This document shows, one piece after another, positions 53,822-61,209 of a DNA stretch of 64,000 nucleotides. The translations under genes were made by a program, and so were the position numbers. Positions within the stretch are counted from its first letter, which is position 1, and each line of letters starts with the position of its first letter. The stretch lies in NCBI RefSeq assembly GCF_014202275.1, contig NZ_JACHGF010000001.1, forward strand, positions 310,001 to 374,000, given 5' to 3'. Source of the stretch: Rhabdobacter roseus. GTDB taxonomy: Bacteria; Bacteroidota; Bacteroidia; Cytophagales; Spirosomataceae. Below the pieces are notes generated by a model that was given only the letters and a program-made list of their open reading frames with translations, had not been told where the DNA came from and did not search any database.

Positions 53822-56800
53822 TTAACCGCGCGGTAGCTCAACCACCTGCTCCCGGATGTCGAAGCAGCCGTCTTTGGTGATAGCCAGCAGCCGGATTGGT
53901 ACCTGGGTGGTTCGGGGTGGAATGGCAACTGTTGGTTCTTTCTCGTGCGAATAGCGCGGCTGGGGCTGGCCCCCGAAGGTCCAGAAACAAAAATCGAAGG
54001 ACGTCTTGGGGGTAAACGTGAACAGGTACTGGCTGTGCCCCAGGTTTTCCAGGATCCTGATGTTGGTTATTTTGGGCCCTGCTTCGCAGGTCGGTTTGAA
54101 GTCTTCTTGTTTGCACAAATTGGCGGTTTCGCAGCCGAAGGCCGGTACTTTGCCCGTTTCCTGCGCCCGTTCGTCGGTCCAGATAGTGGCTTCGGGCAGG
54201 TACTGTACGCGTAAGCGCTGCGAAATACCACGGCTCTTAAGCTCGTAGTCGGATTCTATAAACAACTCAAAATGTTCGCAGATAAAATGCTGGATCGTCA
54301 ACAGGCCGTACGTTTTGTCGTAGCCCAGCACGAAGCGGCCAGGCCCGATTTTCTGCCGAATGATCTCGTTGAGTTGCTTGATTAAGCCTTTCATGATACT
54401 ATCAAACTCATCGGTACTGAGTGCATTACTTGTACCAATGATACCATTAAACTCACCCGTGAAGTCAAAATCAACGCCGTAGTCGGGAAGCGTAAGGGCC
54501 GCTTTATGGGTTCCGAAATGGGACAGCACATCACCGCGCCCCGGCCGCTCCATCCACAGCAGGTACCTGCATCGCTTCGCCTCGCCGCCGCAGGGCAAGT
54601 CGCACTCCTCCACGGGCTGGCAGCGGTGGGCCGGGATGGTGACGGTGCGGGTCTGTTTGGAAGTACCCTGGCCGCTGTCTTCCACCACCACGGTAGCGCC
54701 CGTGCCGCTGGCGTAGATGAGCCGGTGGCTCGCACCGCTAACGGCCGAGCCGTCCACTACATAAGGCGGCGTACCGCCGCTGAGGGTGAGTGTTATTTCA
54801 AAGGCCGTATTTTCCCGGACGCAGTCCGGCTCGCCCAGCGCAACCGCCAGCGGAGGTACTTCGGTGGGCCTTTCGGGCGGAAACACCACCGTGGGCACGC
54901 AGCCCGAGCAGCAGAGGTAGGGTAGGTAAAAATCCGCAAAGACCATCCCCACCGGTAGGTTGGCCTCGACGGCTCCCACGGTGGTGCGTTCACGCTCCAG
55001 GTATCCCAGCAGCGCGCGGAGTTGTTCTGCCCAGGGGTAGTTTTCCAACAGCTCCTCCCGCGTGTCTGCTATCTTGCGCTGGGCGTGGGTGTATTCCTGC
55101 ACAAAATGCGTGAGCTGGGTTGTGAATCGCTCCTGGGGTACTTTCTCCTGCGTTTCGCCGTGACATACCAGCACAAAAGTACCCCCCATGGGTACCCCGG
55201 CTTTGTGTTGCAGGCCGGGCTGCGCCTGGGCGTAGTGGCTCAGCAGTAAGGCTTGAAGTACCTTTTCCAGGCGGGTGCGGTATTCTTTAAGCAGGAGCTT
55301 AAAGATCGCCAGGCGGCACTGGCGCGCCATCGTTTCGAGCAGCCGCTGGCGGTCGGCGTAGCGGGGGGCGTCTTCGGTTTTGCCTACTTTGGCGAGTACT
55401 GTCTCCACCGCCCGGAGCAGCCGCTGGGTACCGTCTTCAAAGGCCGCCAGGTAGTTTTCCATGCCCGGCAGGTCGGGGGGGAGCTGGTAGGCCTGGCGGA
55501 GCGCCAGCAGCCCGATCTGCTGCAGGTCGAAGTCGAGCGTGGAGAGGTTGGCTTCGTCCAGGGGTACATCGTGCGGGGCGTTGTTGCCGAAGCGCGCCCA
55601 CAGTTCCCCGATCTCCAGATCCTGGGCCGAAAGGGTACTTTTCAGGTACTCGGTAGAAGCCTTGGCGCGGGCTACGTCTGCGTCCGTAACCCGGTAGCGT
55701 AGCGCCGCCGCGTCCGCCCCGATAAGCTTCCGTACCGACCCGGCGTAGAGGCAGCGGAGCTCCAGCAGCGCGATCCGGAACATCGTCTCCAGGTCGTCGA
55801 AGCAGCAGCAGAGGTCTTCCACGCGCAGGGTACTTAGGCCCTGTAGTGCGTTGCCGGTCCGCACGGCCACGACGTCAAAGGGCAGGCGTTGGCGATTACG
55901 TAGCTCCGTAAGGGTAGTCAGGGCTTCACGTACGGGCATGCCCACGTGGCCCTCGATGCGTAGAAAGTTGTACGGCTCCAGGTCGTAGCGGAGCGGCTGG
56001 GCCACAAAATCGGGCGTGGAGGCGGGGTAGTTGGGCGCGTAGTAGGAGAGGTTGTGGTTGGCCTGGCCATACTGACTGCGGGCGGGGTTCCATAAGGAAA
56101 GCAGGGGTGGGGTACCTGCCAAGAGGTCGTAGTAGTAGGGAATGGCTTTTTCGGAAAGCGGCCCGCGCCCCAGGTGGCTGGGTGTGATCCGGATCTCGCT
56201 CCCTTTTTCCAGGCTAGTCCGCGCTGGTACCCGAAACTGCCCCAGCATCCGCATGGCTTTTTGTACCAGCGCCCGCACCATAGCCACCTGGCTTTTGGCG
56301 GCGTGGATCACCGGCGAAGGGCGGAAGTAGTGCCGGTACTGACTCGTCACCTGGGCGGTATTTTCGCTGGCCAATCCTAGAAAGAGATGTCGCGGGAAAA
56401 GCCCTTCCGGGGGGCAGCAGAAGGCCAGCAGCTCTCCAGCCTGGCGGCGCAGCTCGTCGTAAGCCTGGATGAGGTCCGACAACAGGTCGTAGAAATATTG
56501 GTACTGATAGGATTCCGGCAGCTGTACTTTGTCGTCGGGGCCGTAGGGTGGGTTCCAGCCCAGAAAGTCGTTGCTGATGCCACTCAGGGTACTTCCGAGG
56601 AGGGTGTAAGCGTCGCTCCAGTTTTTTTTAAGGGTATTTTCAATAAAATCTTTGGTCAATATAGCCCGGTAAGCTTCGATGACCTGCGTGGTGGAGCCCA
56701 GCGTCGTAGCCGGTACGTCGAAGCGGGGCAGGCGCATCGCGGGCAGGGCGGCTTCCAGCCGGGGTACATTCAGCTCGGCTCCACCGGGCAGGGTGGCCGC

Positions 56801-57385
56801 CCGGCTCAGCATCGTGTCGGCATCCTGACGGCGGAGCAGCAGCGGCCGAAAGGCTACCTGTACCTGGTTGCCCTTGTCGTCGCAGGAGTTGGGGGCGCAG
56901 TTTTTGAGTTTTTCTTCGTCCAGCTCCACGTACAGTATCACTACTTTTTCATCATTGGCATTACCGTTCCCGCGTAAGAAGTTAGCTGTCAACGCCTGCG
57001 AGCCCGCCGGGTTTCCTTCTACCAATTCCCACAGCGGAAAGTACGTTTGGGCGGCCGGGTCGTTGTAGAAAGGCGGGTAGGGTGTGGCATCCGCCGGAAT
57101 GGCAAACGGCCGGTAGCGGGCGTAGGTTTTGTCTGAAAGTACCCCGTCGGTCTCGCCGAAGGTGATCAGGTACCCCGCTGAGCTGTTGCCGCAGCCGCGC
57201 AGCAGGCGTAGCTGGGTGCTGCCCACGGGTACTACATCCAGCCCGCACACGATGCCAATGCCGATGAGGTTGGTACGCGTCAGCCGGTTCTGTTCGTCGA
57301 GGTACCGGAACAAATCATTCAGGTGCTTGCTTTGCAGCACCTGATTGGCCTCGAAGCGGGGGTAGGTAAATTCCTTCGGCAGCAT
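53822..57385 (-). CDS. Giant unknown eCIS-locus protein with Ig-like and Cys-rich regions
   Basis: 1187 residues, no signal peptide. The N-terminus (FEANQVLQSKHLNDLFRYLDEQNRLTRTNLIGIGIVCGLD) suggests a structural particle protein. The middle (~520-820) is helical. FYLPYLCCSGC at 819-829 is followed by an Ig-like segment (~845-920, FEITLTLSGGTPPYVVDGSA) and a Cys cluster at 922-939. Unusual number of Cys for a cytoplasmic protein. Its position between baseplate-like and tape-measure genes points to a baseplate, spike-cap or fibre role, but I cannot assign it to a named family. Confidence 0.7.
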   Translation of the reverse strand: MLPKEFTYPRFEANQVLQSKHLNDLFRYLDEQNRLTRTNLIGIGIVCGLDVVPVGSTQLRLLRGCGNSSAGYLITFGETDGVLSDKTYARYRPFAIPADATPYPPFYNDPAAQTYFPLWELVEGNPAGSQALTANFLRGNGNANDEKVVILYVELDEEKLKNCAPNSCDDKGNQVQVAFRPLLLRRQDADTMLSRAATLPGGAELNVPRLEAALPAMRLPRFDVPATTLGSTTQVIEAYRAILTKDFIENTLKKNWSDAYTLLGSTLSGISNDFLGWNPPYGPDDKVQLPESYQYQYFYDLLSDLIQAYDELRRQAGELLAFCCPPEGLFPRHLFLGLASENTAQVTSQYRHYFRPSPVIHAAKSQVAMVRALVQKAMRMLGQFRVPARTSLEKGSEIRITPSHLGRGPLSEKAIPYYYDLLAGTPPLLSLWNPARSQYGQANHNLSYYAPNYPASTPDFVAQPLRYDLEPYNFLRIEGHVGMPVREALTTLTELRNRQRLPFDVVAVRTGNALQGLSTLRVEDLCCCFDDLETMFRIALLELRCLYAGSVRKLIGADAAALRYRVTDADVARAKASTEYLKSTLSAQDLEIGELWARFGNNAPHDVPLDEANLSTLDFDLQQIGLLALRQAYQLPPDLPGMENYLAAFEDGTQRLLRAVETVLAKVGKTEDAPRYADRQRLLETMARQCRLAIFKLLLKEYRTRLEKVLQALLLSHYAQAQPGLQHKAGVPMGGTFVLVCHGETQEKVPQERFTTQLTHFVQEYTHAQRKIADTREELLENYPWAEQLRALLGYLERERTTVGAVEANLPVGMVFADFYLPYLCCSGCVPTVVFPPERPTEVPPLAVALGEPDCVRENTAFEITLTLSGGTPPYVVDGSAVSGASHRLIYASGTGATVVVEDSGQGTSKQTRTVTIPAHRCQPVEECDLPCGGEAKRCRYLLWMERPGRGDVLSHFGTHKAALTLPDYGVDFDFTGEFNGIIGTSNALSTDEFDSIMKGLIKQLNEIIRQKIGPGRFVLGYDKTYGLLTIQHFICEHFELFIESDYELKSRGISQRLRVQYLPEATIWTDERAQETGKVPAFGCETANLCKQEDFKPTCEAGPKITNIRILENLGHSQYLFTFTPKTSFDFCFWTFGGQPQPRYSHEKEPTVAIPPRTTQVPIRLLAITKDGCFDIREQVVELPRG

Positions 57386-57455
57386 GGTTTTGGGCTAGTT
57401 AAGGGTTGTTTGATTTACTATTGATTTGTAAATCATTGATTTTTAGCTAATTATT

Positions 57456-60400
57456 TTATCCAATGACAGTGCCGTCCAGCCGCACGGGCTGGTCGTCGTC
57501 CCCGTCGATGCAGTCGTGCAGGGTAGCGGGTGGGTAAATGCTCTTCAATTTCCCAAAAACCGCCACCAGCCGCGCGTGCGCCCACAGGTACTCCCGTAGC
57601 GGCCGGTAGTAGGTCACGAGGGTAGCCATGATGTCAGCCGCCACGGCGGGGGTATTCAGAAAAAGTAGCGTCGTTTTCAACGCGTCGATCGTGGCCTCGG
57701 CCAAAGTGGTGAGGGTAGTTTGCCAGTCGGCTTCGGTAGGTACCTGCGGGGTACTTTCCAGCTGCGGCCGCAGGCGGTCGCCCCAGGTAGTCAGTAGTAC
57801 TTCCCATTCGGCGCAGCCCACCGCCAGGCCGTGCTTGTCCGAAAGCAGCCGGGTTAACTGTTGCTCCAGGGTAGGTACTTCGGGGCTTAAGAGTACCTGT
57901 GTGCGGAGCCATTCGTCCCAGGCCTGGTGGAAGGCATTCATCTGAAAGCACAGCGCTTTATCGTCTTTTACGGACTCGGTATCCGTAGCCAGGGCCGCGC
58001 AGGTACTTTCGGTAAAGTAGCCAGCCAGGAAATTTTTCAGCGCCGTAAAGGCCGTTGGTTTCAGCTGGGGGTTACAGCTAAGGTGCGGCTTCACATGGTC
58101 ATCAAAGAGTTTTTTCTTCTCGGCGTTGGTCAGGGGCGTAAAGCCATGTTGGTAGAGTGCCTCGGCGTAGGCCTGGTTGTAGCGGTCTATGATCTGCCGG
58201 GCGCAGCTGCGCAACGCCGCGCAGATCGTCATTTTTTCTTCTTCGGAAGTACCTAGCGACTCGGCGTGAGTTTCCAGGATATGTAGTACTTTACAATAAA
58301 GACCCTCCTCGCCTTCTCCTTCATAAATGGCGTTGCCGATCCAGCACACTTTCACCAGCAGGTGCGCGGGCGCTTCGGCGCGAATGAGCCGCTCGGCGTA
58401 GCGGCGGAAGTGCAGATTCTGAAAGCGCGGCAGCCAGCCGGGCATCACCAGCGTCAGCCGGAAGGAGTACGGATCGGTGTCGGTGCAGGTGTTGCAGTCG
58501 GGCGTCAGGCACACGGGTAGGGTCGGCTGGCCGTAGAAGCGGGGCAGCAGCAGCAGGTGCTCTACGACAAAGAAGCGCTCCGCCGCCGCTACCTCTTGCG
58601 CCCAGGCCAGCAGCGCGTCGCGGGCGGCTTCGGCCGTGGCCTGGTCGGGGTAGGGCTCACTGACGGCCACCGCCGTACCTACGTTGTTTTTAAGGAAAAA
58701 GTACCATAAAGTACCCTGCTGAAGTACCTCGTACTGCGCCGCTTCCGTCACAAAGGCAATCACCGTGTCGCTCCAGGCGTAGGCGGCTTGCGTGGCTTCG
58801 TGACGGAGGGGGTACTTTATTTCGGTCGTATTGCGGAGCAGCACCCGCTGGGCGCCGTCGCGCAAAAGTACCTCGGCAATGGTATTGGGGCCGTCGGTTT
58901 TCAGGGTAATCGAAACATAATTTCGCAGAGTTTCCAGCCCTAATCGATGCGCCACGCGCTGTTTCAGGCCCGATACGTTGTGCAGGCCCGTCACCAGAAG
59001 CTCGTCGCGGTAGTTGAAGGCACGCGCGCGTTGCTGGCTGGTGCGGGGGTAGTTTTTCAGGAAATGAATCTTGTCCCGGATCAGCCGCTGAAGTACCTTG
59101 GGTTGGGCCGCGTAGCCCGCCGGACTTTCTTCCTCCGACGAAGAAAGCAGCAGCGGGTAGTCGTCAAAACTTTCTCCGAAGCGGGCCAGGAGGTGGTCCA
59201 GAAAGGTACTTCGGCGGCGCAGAAAGGCGCCGGGGGTTTCCAGTAACGCGTCCAGCTCGGCTTGCCCAAAAGCCGGATCGACGTACAGCTCATAGCTCGG
59301 ATCGCTATCCACGTGCGCGGCGGCCAGCGTTTCCTTATCAATAAATGATCCGAACACGCTACGGCCTACGTTTTCGTCCAGCGAAAAAAGCTGAGGTGCC
59401 TGGTTCAGCTGGCGGAAGCCATTGGCCAGGAGTTGTTCAAAAGGCAACAGGTAGGCTTTCAGCTGCTTGGCCTGGGCGCGGCGCTGGGCCGTGGCTTCGC
59501 GCGGCAGCCCTTCGTAGCTCACGCCGTAGTTGAGCGGGAGCTGTAACTGCACGGGGTAGTAGTCGTCCAACGCGCGCGGCTGGCCCGTCGGCAGGGGCAG
59601 GTCGTTTTCGTGGATTGTCAACTTGTGGCTCTCAGAGGTACTTCGGAGCTGCTGGAGTGTGGCCGCTACTTCATCCGGATTGGCCGGTAAAAAGGGTAGT
59701 TCGTTCTTAAAAAATAGGAGCTTGGAGCGCTGGATGTACAGCCGGGGCCGGTGGCGGGACGTGATCTCCAGCCGCCAGGGCTGGCTGGGTAGCTGGGGCT
59801 GGCCCTGGGGATTATAGCGGGTCATGACAAGATGTTGCACCGCCAGTACGCCTTCGATGTCCATGAGGCGGTTCAGGATGTCGGAGGTACGGAGGTCTTT
59901 CCGGAGCTCGGAGGCGTGGAGTTCTTCTTCCAGCAAAAATCCGTGGCGCAGGAACGGCCCGTTGAACAGCACCTCACTGGGGACCCCCCGTTCTTGCATT
60001 TCGCGCAGCGTATAAAACCGCACGGGTGGGTTGAAGTACTGCTCGATCTCGAAGTAAATCCGGGCCTGTACTTGCTCGATGTCGGCCTCGGGCGTCAGGA
60101 TCACGTCGGCACACACGGCCACGTCTTCAACGCCTACTTCCTGGTACTGACAAAAATCTTCCGAAAGGTTGCGGTGCTGGTCCAGCAGCCGACGGGTACT
60201 TTGAAGTACCGCCCGTATGTGCCGAAGCTTGAGCCGGTACGTTTGCAGGGGGCCTTCCGCATTGGTCAATAAATCCGTCAGGTCCGCCAGGCTAAGTACC
60301 TCCGCGTGGCTTCCCTGCCTCAGAAATACCGCCAGGGGTGTCGTGAACGCCAGCTCCTGGCCGTTACCGAGCGTTACTTTCCAGCGGACGCTAAGGGTAC

Positions 60401-61127
60401 TTCGGAGGGCTTTTTTAAGCTCGGCGCTGGAGGTAATGGGTAGGTTGTTTTGGTTAAATAGCTCCACCACTACGCTCGCGAGAGGTACTTCGCCGAGCCA
60501 GTCGACGTAGGCCGGGACGTGCAGCCACCCGGCCACCTGGCTCCAGCTGGGAAAACGGACTTCCACCTCGGCTTCACGCCGGGGCGTACCAAAAAAGAGC
60601 TGGCGAAGTACCTTGCCGTCGTGCAGGCTGCCCAGCGCGGAGTCGGTCTCAAATTCCAGCAGCACGTCGTAGGTACCTTTGGGCACTACGGCCTCCTGGC
60701 TGGTGGGGGTGTAGCCGAGCTGTCCTTGCGCACAGTGGGGATACAGGGGTACTTCGCAGGCGCATTCACGCGGCAGCAGCCAGGCGTTACGAATACCGGG
60801 CTGGTCCATCAGGAGCCGCCGGTAGTCGTTCAGCGTGATGGGCAGCGTCGTCAGGATTTCGGCGGCGGTAAAAAATGCCTGGTCGCGGGCGCCCGAGCGC
60901 AGGGGCTCGGCTAGCAGGTCGGTGGTGGGGAAGCCAATCCGGTAGCCGAGTTCGGTCTGCGCAAAACAAAGGTTCTCGTGCAGCGTTATGCCCGGATCAT
61001 GCAGGTTGTAGTCCGTCCAGCGCTCATGTCCCATCTGCTCGATGAATTCGAGTCCCTTCTGCCGAAGAAACAGGTAGTCTTCGGAAGGTTTCAGCGCAGG
61101 CGTCTTTTCAATGGACCCGTTTTTCAT
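57456..61127 (-). CDS. Giant baseplate-like eCIS protein
   Basis: 1223-aa protein. Near residues 37-65 it carries WTDYNLHDPGITLHENLC followed by TELGYR, a form of the DPG-xx-L(h)E motif that begins baseplate J/gp47-like and gp53-like assembly proteins. The remainder is long and weakly conserved to my eye, with alternating helical and strand-rich parts and a C-terminal helical domain. Next to the clear J-like gene it is probably a second wedge component (Afp12/Pvc12 position). ATG 61127 is used; a GTG four codons earlier is possible. Confidence 0.72.
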   Translation of the reverse strand: MKNGSIEKTPALKPSEDYLFLRQKGLEFIEQMGHERWTDYNLHDPGITLHENLCFAQTELGYRIGFPTTDLLAEPLRSGARDQAFFTAAEILTTLPITLNDYRRLLMDQPGIRNAWLLPRECACEVPLYPHCAQGQLGYTPTSQEAVVPKGTYDVLLEFETDSALGSLHDGKVLRQLFFGTPRREAEVEVRFPSWSQVAGWLHVPAYVDWLGEVPLASVVVELFNQNNLPITSSAELKKALRSTLSVRWKVTLGNGQELAFTTPLAVFLRQGSHAEVLSLADLTDLLTNAEGPLQTYRLKLRHIRAVLQSTRRLLDQHRNLSEDFCQYQEVGVEDVAVCADVILTPEADIEQVQARIYFEIEQYFNPPVRFYTLREMQERGVPSEVLFNGPFLRHGFLLEEELHASELRKDLRTSDILNRLMDIEGVLAVQHLVMTRYNPQGQPQLPSQPWRLEITSRHRPRLYIQRSKLLFFKNELPFLPANPDEVAATLQQLRSTSESHKLTIHENDLPLPTGQPRALDDYYPVQLQLPLNYGVSYEGLPREATAQRRAQAKQLKAYLLPFEQLLANGFRQLNQAPQLFSLDENVGRSVFGSFIDKETLAAAHVDSDPSYELYVDPAFGQAELDALLETPGAFLRRRSTFLDHLLARFGESFDDYPLLLSSSEEESPAGYAAQPKVLQRLIRDKIHFLKNYPRTSQQRARAFNYRDELLVTGLHNVSGLKQRVAHRLGLETLRNYVSITLKTDGPNTIAEVLLRDGAQRVLLRNTTEIKYPLRHEATQAAYAWSDTVIAFVTEAAQYEVLQQGTLWYFFLKNNVGTAVAVSEPYPDQATAEAARDALLAWAQEVAAAERFFVVEHLLLLPRFYGQPTLPVCLTPDCNTCTDTDPYSFRLTLVMPGWLPRFQNLHFRRYAERLIRAEAPAHLLVKVCWIGNAIYEGEGEEGLYCKVLHILETHAESLGTSEEEKMTICAALRSCARQIIDRYNQAYAEALYQHGFTPLTNAEKKKLFDDHVKPHLSCNPQLKPTAFTALKNFLAGYFTESTCAALATDTESVKDDKALCFQMNAFHQAWDEWLRTQVLLSPEVPTLEQQLTRLLSDKHGLAVGCAEWEVLLTTWGDRLRPQLESTPQVPTEADWQTTLTTLAEATIDALKTTLLFLNTPAVAADIMATLVTYYRPLREYLWAHARLVAVFGKLKSIYPPATLHDCIDGDDDQPVRLDGTVIG

Positions 61128-61137
61128 AAGCCGTGGC

Positions 61138-61154
61138 ACGGACGTCCCGTCCGT
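61138..61154. other. Perfect hairpin 11 nt upstream of a start codon
   Basis: ACGGACG (61138-61144) pairs with CGTCCGT (61148-61154) around a 3-nt loop. On the minus-strand mRNA it lies right before the giant baseplate-like gene, where it could affect translation or mark a processing site. Confidence 0.5.
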
Positions 61155-61209
61155 CGTTATAGAAAATAGAAACTGAAATTTTTTAATACATCAGCAAAGC
61201 TTAGGGTAC

